A stretch of DNA of 11,798 nt from an uncultured Christensenellaceae bacterium (GTDB taxonomy: Bacteria; Bacillota; Clostridia; Christensenellales; Borkfalkiaceae): the NCBI GenBank assembly GCA_910589015.1, contig CAJUSA010000026.1, forward strand, positions 1 through 11,798, given 5' to 3'. Below are positions 1-7,940 of the stretch, in pieces. Within the stretch, counting starts at the first letter, position 1. Every line of letters starts with the position of its first letter. The translations under genes were made by a program, and so were the position numbers. The notes under the pieces are model-generated. The model worked only from the letters and a program-made list of their open reading frames with translations, ran no database searches and had not been told where the DNA came from.

Positions 1-498
1 TGCTTTCGCATAATCTTGCTCTACGCCTTCCCCGAAATAATATCCGTTTCCCAAATTAAACTGTGCGTTTGCAAACCCTTGCTGCGCCGCTTTTTCGTAC
101 CATGCCGCTGCTTTCGCATAATCCTGCGCTACGCCTTCCCCGTTATAATATCCGTTTCCCAAATTAAATTGTGCCATTGCATGTCCCTGCTGAGCTGCTT
201 TTTCATACCATGCCACTGCTTTCGCATAATCTTGCGCTACGCCTTCCCCGAAATAATATCCGTTTCCCAAATTAAATTGTGCCGTTGCATGTCCCTGCTG
301 CGCTGCTTTTTCATACCATGCCGCTGCTTTCGCATAATCCTGCGCTACGCCTTCCCCGTAATAATAACAACAGCCCATATTATATTGTGCCGAAGCATGA
401 CCTTGTTGCGCTGCTTTTTCAAACCAAGTCGCCGCTTGCGTATAATCCTGCGCTACGCCTTTCCCGAAATAATAACATTCTCCCAAATTATTTTGTGC
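1..498 (-). repeat. 108-bp tandem coding repeat (Sel1 units)
   Basis: Five consecutive units start at minus-strand positions 498, 390, 282, 174 and 66, the last cut by the window edge. Each is exactly 108 bases, encoding 36 residues. The third and fourth units are close to 90% identical by eye. The unit nearest the N-terminus is the most diverged (for example GKG and YTQA in place of GEG and YAKA). This gradient suggests the array grew by duplication of the inner units. Confidence 0.85.
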
Positions 499-546
499 CG
501 CCGCGTCGCCCTGCTCCGCTATTTTCTGCAATTCGTTTACGTCCAT
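1..546 (-). CDS. Sel1-like repeat protein (partial, C-terminus beyond window)
   Basis: The reading frame opens at ATG 546 and stays open to the left edge (182 codons), so the C-terminus is missing. After a 16-residue cap (MDVNELQKIAEQGDAA) it consists of 36-residue units with the Sel1/TPR-like pattern A-Q-x-N-L-G-x-x-Y-x-x-G-x-G-V-x-Q-D-Y-x-K-A, then W-Y-E-K-A-A-x-Q-G. Four full units and the start of a fifth are visible. Sel1 repeats fold as helix pairs forming a protein-binding solenoid; the partner here cannot be told. There is no signal peptide or membrane segment, so a cytoplasmic protein is likely. A possible ribosome binding site AAAGGA lies nine bases before the ATG. The stretch looks more AT-rich than the neighbouring genes and its units are very similar at DNA level, suggesting recent internal duplication or acquisition. 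The family call is secure; the function is unknown. Confidence 0.85.
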   Translation of the reverse strand, partial: MDVNELQKIAEQGDAAAQNNLGECYYFGKGVAQDYTQAATWFEKAAQQGHASAQYNMGCCYYYGEGVAQDYAKAAAWYEKAAQQGHATAQFNLGNGYYFGEGVAQDYAKAVAWYEKAAQQGHAMAQFNLGNGYYNGEGVAQDYAKAAAWYEKAAQQGFANAQFNLGNGYYFGEGVEQDYAKA

Positions 547-602
547 GGTTCTTTTTCCTTTTTTTATTTGTTTTGCCGTATGTTACGGCGTTGGTTTTGG
601 TT

Positions 603-708
603 TAGATTCCTCGACTACGCTCGGAATGACAATTTGGGGCTTAGAATGACAAACGCGTTTGCGGAATGACATAGCCCCCTGTCACCCTGAGCGCAGCCGA
701 AGGGTCTA
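603..708. repeat. REP-like inverted repeat pair forming a 106-bp near-palindrome
   Basis: A 28-base element at 681-708 (GTCACCCTGAGCGCAGCCGA, then AGGGTCTA) recurs in inverted orientation at 603-630, matching at 20 of 28 positions. All eight differences are transitions. Each copy can fold alone as a five-base-pair stem, ATTCC/GGAAT in one and ACCCT/AGGGT in the other, so three stem pairs have changed in compensating fashion. Between the copies lie GGGGCT/AGCCCC (636-641 and 673-678) and a perfect 12-base palindrome, CAAACGCGTTTG (650-661), centred exactly on the midpoint of the whole structure. GAATGAC occurs at 624, 644 and 664, a 20-base period. This resembles dispersed REP/BIME-type intergenic elements. 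It begins at the relA stop codon and ends shortly before the Sel1 gene. Confidence 0.75.
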
Positions 709-2835
709 ATTCGAGCTTCTGCGCACTTCGTGAATATGGGTGTGGTTCTTGATTTTATTGATGAGCACCTCGACGTCTTGCCGGTTATTGAGCGATACGG
801 TGAATTCGACGATAAACAGTCCGTTTTTATCGTATCTGCCGTTGATCGAAGTAATTTCGAGTTTGAGCTCCGCACAGCTGCCCGACACTGCCGAGAGCGC
901 CGCGACCTGATTTTCCGCCGTGACGATGAGCGCCGCGCGGAACCGCGCCGCGCCTTCGCGCACGATCCATTCGGCGGGTTGCAGGCGTTCGGGTTCGATG
1001 TTGCGCATGTTGGGGCAATCCTTCCTGTGCACGACCACGCCGCGCCCGCGCGAAACAAACCCCACGATATCGTCGCCGGGGACGGGCGAACAACAGCCCG
1101 CGAACGATACAAGCAGCCCTGCCGTGCCCTTGATCGTGACCGAACCCTTTGCGCCGTGCTCGCGGAAGGGTTGCACTTCCACAGGCTGCGGCACCTCTTT
1201 GCGGTAATAATCAAGCAGTTTGAACAGCACCTGATTGGTGGATATCGCGCCGTAACCGATTGCGGAAAACATTTCGTCCTGACCGTCGAACGAAAACTTT
1301 GCCGAAATCTTTTTGAAACTCTCGGCGGTGAGCAAATCGGAGAGCGCCACCCCCTTTGTTTTGGCGGCTTTTTCGAGCATGGTTCTGCCAAGACGGATAT
1401 TCTCTTCCTTCATCGTCTTGCGGTAGAAGGATTTGATTTTCGCCCGCGCCGAAGAGGATTTGATGAATTTGAGCCAGTCGCGCGAAGGGCCTTTGCTCGT
1501 GGGTGACGTGATGATTTCGACGACGTCGCCCAGCTCGAGCTGCGAATTGAGCGGCACGATCTTGCCGTTTACCTTTGCGCCCGTGCAGTGGTTGCCGACC
1601 TCGGAATGAATGGCATAAGCAAAATCGACGGGCGTTGCGCCTGCGGGCAGCGATATAACTTTGCTCTGCGGCGTGAACACCAAAAGTTCGGTGGAATAGA
1701 GCTCGCCGCGCACGGTATCCATAAATTCTTTGGAATCTTTGAGCCCGCCCTGCAATTCCATGACCTCGCGGATCCACGACATGCGCTGATCGAGCGAAGA
1801 GGTGTTCTCGCGCTGTTCTTTATACTTCCAGTGCGCCGCGATACCGTATTCCGCCGTGCGGTGCATCTCTTCGGTGCGGATCTGAATTTCGAAGGGTTGC
1901 CCGAAGTTTGTCACGACGGTGGTATGCAGCGACTGATACAAGTTGGGTTTGGGGGTGGCGATATAATCCTTGATGCGCCCCGGAACGGGTTTCCACTTTT
2001 TATGAATCTTGCCGAGCACCTCGTAACATTCGTCCACCGTCCCCACGATCACGCGTACGGCGGTGAGATCGTAAATCTGATCGAACGACTTGTTCTTGGT
2101 TTTCATCTTTTTATAGATCGAATAAAAGTGCTTCGGGCGCCCGAAGACCTCGCCCATAATGCCGCTCTCGGTGAGAATGCCGTTGATTTCTTCGACAACA
2201 AAATCGACGAAACGGTTGCGTTCTTCCAACTTCTGATGGATATTCTCGACGAGATACTCGAAGGCGGCGGGTTCGAGGTATTTAAGGCACAGATCTTCGA
2301 GCTCGCACTTGACTTGCGAAATACCCAATCTGCCCGCGATCGGCGTGTAGATATCAAGCGTTTCGTGCGCCATTTTTCTCTGCCGTTCCGCCGAAAGAAA
2401 ATTGAGCGAACGCATATTATGCAGGCGGTCGGCAAGTTTGATGATAATGACGCGGATATCCTTCGCCATGGCGATGAATATCTTGCGGAAGTTTTCCGCT
2501 TCCGCCTCTTCTTCCGACTTGAACACGATTTTATCGAGTTTGGTCACGCCCGAAACAAGCTCGAGCACCTCGTCGCCGAATTCGCGGCGCACGTCCTCTT
2601 CGTTCGCCTCGGTATCCTCGATGACGTCGTGCAAGAGCGCGGCGGCGATCGTCGCGGCGTCCAACCCTAAATCGATGAGGATTTCGGCAACCGCGCAAGG
2701 GTGAATGAAATACGGTTCGCCCGAGGCACGTTTCTGATTACTGTGCGCCTCTTTGGCGAAGTCGTAGGCGTGCAACAGCATTTCGCGCTCTTTGCCCGTG
2801 TAATTTTCATAGATTTTCATTAAACAGGTTTTCAT
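706..2835 (-). CDS. relA: Bifunctional (p)ppGpp synthetase/hydrolase, Rel family
   Basis: This 709-residue protein makes and degrades the alarmone (p)ppGpp in the cytoplasm in response to starvation at the ribosome. Domains in order are: HD hydrolase (about 25-200) with H45, H69-D70, E73-D74 and D135 of LADRLHNMR; synthetase (about 235-340) with GRIKDYIATPK at 286-296, YQSLHT at 300-305 and EIQIR near 316-320; TGS (about 383-444); a zinc-finger/conserved-cysteine region with C581, C582 and C607; and an ACT domain (about 634-705). The RxKD signature (R287-I-K-D290), in place of the ExDD of synthetase-only RelA, and the intact HD residues point to both activities. Start 2835 is preferred because GAGG lies seven bases upstream; the in-frame ATG at 2820 has no such site. 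The gene follows recJ by 49 bases without an obvious terminator, so the two are probably co-transcribed. Its TAG stop lies at the edge of the REP-like element. Confidence 0.96.
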   Translation of the reverse strand: MKTCLMKIYENYTGKEREMLLHAYDFAKEAHSNQKRASGEPYFIHPCAVAEILIDLGLDAATIAAALLHDVIEDTEANEEDVRREFGDEVLELVSGVTKLDKIVFKSEEEAEAENFRKIFIAMAKDIRVIIIKLADRLHNMRSLNFLSAERQRKMAHETLDIYTPIAGRLGISQVKCELEDLCLKYLEPAAFEYLVENIHQKLEERNRFVDFVVEEINGILTESGIMGEVFGRPKHFYSIYKKMKTKNKSFDQIYDLTAVRVIVGTVDECYEVLGKIHKKWKPVPGRIKDYIATPKPNLYQSLHTTVVTNFGQPFEIQIRTEEMHRTAEYGIAAHWKYKEQRENTSSLDQRMSWIREVMELQGGLKDSKEFMDTVRGELYSTELLVFTPQSKVISLPAGATPVDFAYAIHSEVGNHCTGAKVNGKIVPLNSQLELGDVVEIITSPTSKGPSRDWLKFIKSSSARAKIKSFYRKTMKEENIRLGRTMLEKAAKTKGVALSDLLTAESFKKISAKFSFDGQDEMFSAIGYGAISTNQVLFKLLDYYRKEVPQPVEVQPFREHGAKGSVTIKGTAGLLVSFAGCCSPVPGDDIVGFVSRGRGVVVHRKDCPNMRNIEPERLQPAEWIVREGAARFRAALIVTAENQVAALSAVSGSCAELKLEITSINGRYDKNGLFIVEFTVSLNNRQDVEVLINKIKNHTHIHEVRRSSN

Positions 2836-2884
2836 ATCACCACCTCTGATTTCCCTTGCAATTTACGATGAGAACCGCAGGCAA

Positions 2885-5197
2885 CTAATCGCCGTCCTGC
2901 AACTTCACCGTACGATCGTAGATCACGCTGTCGGTAAGCGAAACTTTTTTTCCGCGGACGATGTGCACGCCGCCGTTTTCGAACGCGAGCAAGCCCAATT
3001 CGGCAAACACGGCTAACCCGAACAGAAACTGCTTGTGCGCATACCCCAGCCCGTTGCATGCGCGCGCAATCGAGGCAAGGTCGCCGCTCTCGCCCGTCAG
3101 CAGTCCTTCGTTCTGACGGATCGCCGCAAACATGCCCAACAGATAATCGCGCGTCGTTTCGAGCGTAAGGATATCTTTATACCCGATTTCATCGCACACA
3201 TACACGCGCGCCTTGCCTGTGTTATAAGTGAGGGCGGCGGGCTTATCGAGAAAGACGACCTCGCGGAAGGCGGAAAGATCGACGTCGGGTTCGGGCGCGT
3301 AGAGCACAGCGTTTTCGAGATTTCCCGAACTCAAACGGAAGGTCTCTGCGCGGCACTCGGGCAGATTGAAGCGAGAAAACGCGGCTTTGTCGTGCACGAC
3401 GGCGCACAATCCGTAGCGGCAGGCGTTCCACCGCTCGCCAAGCAGGCGCTCGGTTTCTTCCCGACTCAACGAAACGGCGGTTTCGCACGCATGCCCTTTT
3501 AAGGCGTATAGCGCGTTCTCGAAAGCGTCCAACTCGGCGTCGCCGCCGCTCATGCCGTCGTAGAGCACGGCGCGGACAAACCCTTTGAGGTATTCTCTGC
3601 CACGGAATTTCGAAAGATTGAATTCGTACACCAACGTTTTTTCAAGGTCGTCGCGCAACAAACGCAAGTCCTTTGCCCCGTTGAAATACATATAGGTGAA
3701 ATTGCCGCTGTTAAAAGTAAGATGCGGCGAAAGCGCTTTAACGGGCGCCGCGCTGAGGCGTTTTGCCTGCGCCGTGAAGAGCGGGCGCGGATTGCCGATG
3801 CCGAAGGGCTCGAGCCGCACAAGCTCGCGCGCGAGCCGTTCGCCTCCCTCGCCGTCGCCCACGACGGTGATCGTGGGAACGAAATCTTCCTGCGTGTAAT
3901 GCGTACCGATATATTCGTCGAGCGCGTTTTTGAGCTTTTCGAAATTTTCCGCGCGCACGTTGATGCCCGCCGCCTGCGCATGTCCGCCGAATTCCTCGAT
4001 ATATTCCCCGCACGCTTTGAGCGCCTCGAAAATATTGATATGTTCGATACTGCGCGCGCTGCCGCGCAGCATGTTACCGTGACGGACGAAGAGCAGCGCG
4101 GGGCGCGAAAATTCCTCGGCAATACGCGCCGCAACGATGCCCACAAAGCCTGCGTTCCAGTTGTCGCCCGCGACCATGACGACGTTGCCGTAAGCCCCTT
4201 CCCGCCGAACGGTACTCACCGCCTGCGTGTAGAGTGCGTCGCAAGCCTGCTGGCGCTCGGTATTATATGCGTTGAGCTGTTGCGCAAGTGCGGTGATTTC
4301 CTCTTCGTCGTCGCTCGTAAACAGTCTGAGCGCCGCCTTGGCGTCGCCCATTCTGCCCGCCGCGTTGATGCGCGGCGCAACGGAAAAGGCAAGCGTCTGC
4401 GCTGTGACCTCGTTCACCTTGCCCAGCAATGCGGCAAACGCGGGGCGCGGATTGTTCTCGATCTTCTTCAAGCCTTCCGCCACGATATCGCGGTTTTCAT
4501 GCGTGAGCGGAACGCTATCCGCCACGGTCGACAACGCCGCGAAATCGACAAGATCGGCAGCCCGTTCGCCGATGAGCGCCGTTGCCAGCTTAAACGCCAC
4601 GCCCGCGCCGCAAAGATTATCGTAAGGGTAATCGTCTTTGAGTTTGGGATTGACGATAATGCAATCGGGCAATTCCTCGGGCAGTTCGTGGTGGTCGGTG
4701 ACGATGACGTAAGCGCCCTGTTCCTTAATATATTCGACCTCTTTGCGGTTGGAAATACCGCAGTCGACGGTGATAAACAGATCGGGCATCCATTCGTCGA
4801 AGATCTCGTCGATCGCCTGCACGTTCATACCGTAACCCTGCGTTCGTTCGGGAACGAAAAGATACGGCTCGATGCCGAACATTCTGAGCGCGCGCGAAAG
4901 CACCGCGCACGCGCCGATCCCGTCCGCGTCGTAATCGCCGAACACCGCCACGTTCCAGCCTTCGTCGCGCGCCGTCGTAATCAGGTCGACCGCCTCGCGC
5001 ATGCCCTTCATGCAAAAGGGCGAAAGCAGGTGCCCGCACGAAGGATTGAGGAACTTTTCCGCCTTTTCGGGCGTATCCATTCCGCGGGAATAGAGAATCC
5101 CCGCCGTCGTTTTCGTCAGGCGGAACGCACGCGCTAAGTCTTGAACGGCTCTTTGCTGTTCGGTTGTAAACGTAAATTCACGCAGCAGTTTTTTCAT
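2885..5197 (-). CDS. recJ: Single-stranded-DNA-specific 5'-3' exonuclease RecJ
   Basis: RecJ degrades single-stranded DNA 5' to 3' in recombination and repair. The 770-residue length matches the long Firmicutes form rather than the roughly 577-residue E. coli form. DHH-family metal motifs are intact: GDYDADG at 87-93 (D88, D90, D92), D145 in FITVDCGISN, DHH at 168-170, and ADSVPL with D227. NAAGRMGDA (278-286) follows. The DHHA1 half has RGSARSI near 379 and GGHAQAAG at 404-411. An OB-type segment (roughly 430-545) and a lineage-type C-terminal extension to 770, which I cannot assign to a catalytic role, complete it. AGGA lies six bases before the ATG. A strong terminator ends only about 20 bases upstream, leaving little room for a dedicated promoter. 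The apt gene often found between recJ and relA in Clostridia is absent. Confidence 0.96.
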   Translation of the reverse strand: MKKLLREFTFTTEQQRAVQDLARAFRLTKTTAGILYSRGMDTPEKAEKFLNPSCGHLLSPFCMKGMREAVDLITTARDEGWNVAVFGDYDADGIGACAVLSRALRMFGIEPYLFVPERTQGYGMNVQAIDEIFDEWMPDLFITVDCGISNRKEVEYIKEQGAYVIVTDHHELPEELPDCIIVNPKLKDDYPYDNLCGAGVAFKLATALIGERAADLVDFAALSTVADSVPLTHENRDIVAEGLKKIENNPRPAFAALLGKVNEVTAQTLAFSVAPRINAAGRMGDAKAALRLFTSDDEEEITALAQQLNAYNTERQQACDALYTQAVSTVRREGAYGNVVMVAGDNWNAGFVGIVAARIAEEFSRPALLFVRHGNMLRGSARSIEHINIFEALKACGEYIEEFGGHAQAAGINVRAENFEKLKNALDEYIGTHYTQEDFVPTITVVGDGEGGERLARELVRLEPFGIGNPRPLFTAQAKRLSAAPVKALSPHLTFNSGNFTYMYFNGAKDLRLLRDDLEKTLVYEFNLSKFRGREYLKGFVRAVLYDGMSGGDAELDAFENALYALKGHACETAVSLSREETERLLGERWNACRYGLCAVVHDKAAFSRFNLPECRAETFRLSSGNLENAVLYAPEPDVDLSAFREVVFLDKPAALTYNTGKARVYVCDEIGYKDILTLETTRDYLLGMFAAIRQNEGLLTGESGDLASIARACNGLGYAHKQFLFGLAVFAELGLLAFENGGVHIVRGKKVSLTDSVIYDRTVKLQDGD

Positions 5198-5217
5198 ATA
5201 AGATCCTGTAAAAATTC

Positions 5218-5246
5218 AAAAAACGGCGGGGTGAGCCCCGCCGTTT
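5218..5246 (-). terminator. Rho-independent terminator after secF
   Basis: On the minus strand a perfect 11-base-pair stem, AAACGGCGGGG/CCCCGCCGTTT (5221-5231 and 5236-5246), with a four-base loop is followed by a run of six T (5218-5223 on the complement). It lies just after the secF stop and before recJ, and should end the secD-secF transcript. Confidence 0.93.
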
Positions 5247-5260
5247 CGGCTATTTCTCGA

Positions 5261-6280
5261 TCAAGACTCCGTTTCGACAGCCTTAACGGTTTTCTTTTTG
5301 CTTTTGTTCTTTCCGTGCGATTCCTTCCACTTATCGAACGCCGTTTTAACATGCACATGGATCGCAGGGCCGACCACCAGACTCGAATAGAGCGGCAGAG
5401 CCACGGGTACGATCAAGGGGAAGAAGAACAGACGCGAAAGCGGAGTCGCAAGCGCGCCCGCAACGATCGCAACAACGGCAAGCGCACCCGCAAAACATAC
5501 GGTAAGCAGCCAGTTTTCGCGGCGCACTTTGTTGATGATCTCGTCGGCAGGGTTGGTTGCAAATTCGGGATTTTTCACGGTTTCTTTGAGTTTCATGCAC
5601 TGCAACAGCCACAAAATGACCGATACGAGCGCGGCGAGAGCGGCATACACAAGCGGTGCGTAAAAGTAAACGGGAATGCGGAATACCGCAAACAACGCGG
5701 CGGTCAGAACGGCGTCGTGCGCGCACACCGTTAGCCCCGTCAGGGCGCACCCCACGCCGAAACGCACCCCGATATAGACGAGCGCAACGAATACCGCAAC
5801 GCCGATCGCAAGCGCCCCGCGCCAATACGATTCGCCATACACACGCGTTTGAATTTCGTAATTGTGAACGGTTACCGCGAAATCGCTGTCGTTTTCGGCA
5901 AACGACGCCGTCGCGTTTACCACCGCGTCTTTCAAAGAAGCAAGTTTTTCCGCGCTCAGATCGGCGCCGATTTCGTACACGATCTTCACGGGAACGGTTT
6001 TATCGAAGGAACTCGAATCGACCTGTTCCTGACGCGTCTTATTAAGAACGCTCACGCCCGCGGCCTTGATCGCCTTGTCGCATGCGTCCTCGATCTGTTC
6101 TGCGCCGTTTTCGGTGTTGAGCGTGATGACGCCGTACTCCACTTCCACGGTGCTCTTGTTGCCGTTTTCCGCGGAATAATTGAAATCGAGAAGGCACATC
6201 AGAATGATACCCGCTATGATGAACACCGCCGAGATCGCGAGCCAGACGGGAAGAAGTTTGTTGATGGAACGTTTATTCAT
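5261..6280 (-). CDS. secF: Protein translocase subunit SecF (divergent)
   Basis: SecF pairs with SecD in the membrane and uses the proton gradient to help pull exported proteins through SecYEG. The 339-residue protein has an N-terminal membrane helix (about 11-31), an extracytoplasmic domain (about 35-150) and five more hydrophobic segments (about 155-310), the usual six-helix plan. Recognisable family features are RFGVG near 173, C-A-H-D at 186-189 (the family's L-H-D position) and LYSSLVV near 297-303. The family stretch around INDT...FDRIRE is strongly altered, reading about 219-234 with C228-M-K-L-K-E-T in its place. The tail is basic. The ATG overlaps the end of secD (ATGAATAA, 8 bases shared), with GGAGG nine bases upstream inside secD; this tight coupling supports the start and the pairing. 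The TGA stop is followed by a strong terminator. Confidence 0.88.
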   Translation of the reverse strand: MNKRSINKLLPVWLAISAVFIIAGIILMCLLDFNYSAENGNKSTVEVEYGVITLNTENGAEQIEDACDKAIKAAGVSVLNKTRQEQVDSSSFDKTVPVKIVYEIGADLSAEKLASLKDAVVNATASFAENDSDFAVTVHNYEIQTRVYGESYWRGALAIGVAVFVALVYIGVRFGVGCALTGLTVCAHDAVLTAALFAVFRIPVYFYAPLVYAALAALVSVILWLLQCMKLKETVKNPEFATNPADEIINKVRRENWLLTVCFAGALAVVAIVAGALATPLSRLFFFPLIVPVALPLYSSLVVGPAIHVHVKTAFDKWKESHGKNKSKKKTVKAVETES

Positions 6281-7871
6281 CGTCGGATTCCTCCACTTTG
6301 AAGTTGCAGAATGCGCGCTTATTCTTTGCAAGCGCCATCATGGTCGCCCAGGTAAAGCGGTTGATCGCAAGCGAGCCAAGCCCCGAGAACACCGCGAGCA
6401 AGCCGATCGTGAAGAGGAACGACGTGATATTCGTGATCGCGATCCCGAATCCGACGAATCCGATGAGCGCCAACACGATGTGCAGATCGAAAAGGTGCCA
6501 GGTGCATTTTTTATAACCCGTTTTCACGGACGAGCCGATCGTCTTGCCCAGCTCGTACTCTTTTCTCGCATATTCGAACGTAACCGCGTCCGAAAGGCTG
6601 AGCACGCCGAGCATGAGCATGAACGCCGTGAAGGTTTCGACGCTGAGCGTAAGGAAGGGAATCGACCACACGCACAGCACGGTCGCGATCGTGAAGAGCA
6701 GGCAGGTGTAAAGGTGCACGAACCCGAGCAAATGATAACGAACGAAGAAGAACACGAGCATGAGCGCCGCGCAGATCCCGAATGCGATATACATATAGGT
6801 CAGCGCATTGTTGCCGTAAGCGCCTTCGAGCACATACGTTCCGCCGAGAGAAAAGACGATATCCGATTCGCTACCGCCGAGCGCGCTGTCGAGAAGCGTT
6901 GCGACGGTTAAGGCGACTTCGCGCGTGTATGCCGACGAACTGACGTCAATAAAGTCGTTGGTAAGCGGGTCGGTAACCGAAAGCGAAATGACCGACTGGT
7001 CGCCCACGTTGAAGTAGATCGTATTGCTCGATTCCGACGAAGCGCCGCTCGTCTTTTCGGAAAGGATTTTCTTGCCCTCTTTCGTCAACTCGATATGAAC
7101 GTAAGAGCTGTTGCTACGCGTGCCCAATTCCACGCTCTTGATATAATCGGTGATCGAATCGGAACTGCGCACGGGCATGATCTGTTCGGCGGTATCGGCG
7201 TTGGAACCGTACTTCACCGTGAAGGCGCCCGTATAACTGAGGTAGACAAGCGCGGTCTGTTCGCTGTCCATTTCCTGCGGAACGAAAATACGAATGGAAT
7301 ACTCGTCCTGCACGTCGACACGCACGCCGTCCTGACGCAGGTGCGCATAACGGCTGACAACGGTGTTGAGCGCGGCGTCGAACGACGTTTTGAACTCTTC
7401 GGAAGGAAGGTTGTCCTCACCGACGATGCCGTCCGCATTGTCGTCGCCCTTGAACAGATAGAGCGCGTTGCCGTAAGCAACGTAATTGTTTTTATAGTCC
7501 TCAAACGTTTCGGTCGCCTTTTCGAGCCTGTCCTCGAGCTCGGCTTTTTTCACCGCGTTCGTTTCGGCAGCGACCTGTTCGGTGTAGGAAGCTACAAGCG
7601 CCTCGTAGCCCGCGAGGTTTTCCTCGTATTCCTTGGCGGAAACGACGCCTTCGGGATAATATACCCCGACGTAGCCGCCGCCCAGATATGCGTCGTCGCC
7701 CGATCCGTAAGCCGCGCCCAGATCGGCGTCTTTTTGCGTCAAGCTCAGCACGGAGTTGAATTTGTGCAGGTTGTTTTCCCCGTAGGGAAACGACACGAAG
7801 CACACGAACCCCAGAACGGCGATCAGCAGCGTGTAGAACGCTATAAATACCGCCGATTTCACCTTACCCAT
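6273..7871 (-). CDS. secD: Protein translocase subunit SecD (divergent)
   Basis: SecD is the larger partner of SecF in proton-driven late steps of Sec export. The 532-residue protein has an N-terminal membrane helix (about 8-28), a large extracytoplasmic region (about 30-355) and five hydrophobic segments (about 356-515). LGGGYVGVY (63-71) corresponds to the LxGG opening of the first domain, and the segment around 172-197 to its RxDxxGV...R(I)xVxLP region. A charged, probably coiled-coil stretch (about 80-128) sits early in the domain. In the fourth helix the family's VDANVLIFER is replaced by S425-L-S-D-A-V-T-F-E-Y434. The start at 7871 is chosen over an upstream in-frame ATG because AGGAGG lies six bases before it. 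A near-consensus promoter precedes the gene. Identity rests on topology, domain order and coupling to secF. Confidence 0.87.
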   Translation of the reverse strand: MGKVKSAVFIAFYTLLIAVLGFVCFVSFPYGENNLHKFNSVLSLTQKDADLGAAYGSGDDAYLGGGYVGVYYPEGVVSAKEYEENLAGYEALVASYTEQVAAETNAVKKAELEDRLEKATETFEDYKNNYVAYGNALYLFKGDDNADGIVGEDNLPSEEFKTSFDAALNTVVSRYAHLRQDGVRVDVQDEYSIRIFVPQEMDSEQTALVYLSYTGAFTVKYGSNADTAEQIMPVRSSDSITDYIKSVELGTRSNSSYVHIELTKEGKKILSEKTSGASSESSNTIYFNVGDQSVISLSVTDPLTNDFIDVSSSAYTREVALTVATLLDSALGGSESDIVFSLGGTYVLEGAYGNNALTYMYIAFGICAALMLVFFFVRYHLLGFVHLYTCLLFTIATVLCVWSIPFLTLSVETFTAFMLMLGVLSLSDAVTFEYARKEYELGKTIGSSVKTGYKKCTWHLFDLHIVLALIGFVGFGIAITNITSFLFTIGLLAVFSGLGSLAINRFTWATMMALAKNKRAFCNFKVEESDDE

Positions 7872-7940
7872 TGAATTCCTCCTATCGCTCAGGGACAAGC
7901 CCGTTAAAGAAAGTGCAGTTTGATTTTATCCGCTCTTATC

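Noticed and set aside
575..589. Small perfect hairpin GCCGTA/TACGGC as a terminator
   Set aside because: On neither strand is it followed by a T run (A-rich on minus, GTTGG on plus). It may be part of the Sel1 gene leader but is too short to call.
16..669. 217-codon plus-strand frame with an apparent repeat protein (IILRYAFP...)
   Set aside because: It is the antisense image of the Sel1 repeat array, so it inherits the 108-base period; the minus-strand frame has a real family pattern.
1..700. CRISPR array from regular repeats
   Set aside because: The 108-base period is a continuous protein-coding repeat without unique spacers; the 20-base GAATGAC period is only three short copies.
1588..2670. 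360-codon open frame on the plus strand opposite relA
   Set aside because: The minus strand carries a full-length Rel protein with clear HD, synthetase and TGS motifs here; the plus-strand frame has no recognisable family.
3722..5137. 471-codon open frame on the plus strand opposite recJ
   Set aside because: It is the complement of an intact RecJ coding frame with all catalytic motifs. Its protein is Arg/His-rich without domain signals, and GC-rich codon use explains the missing stops.
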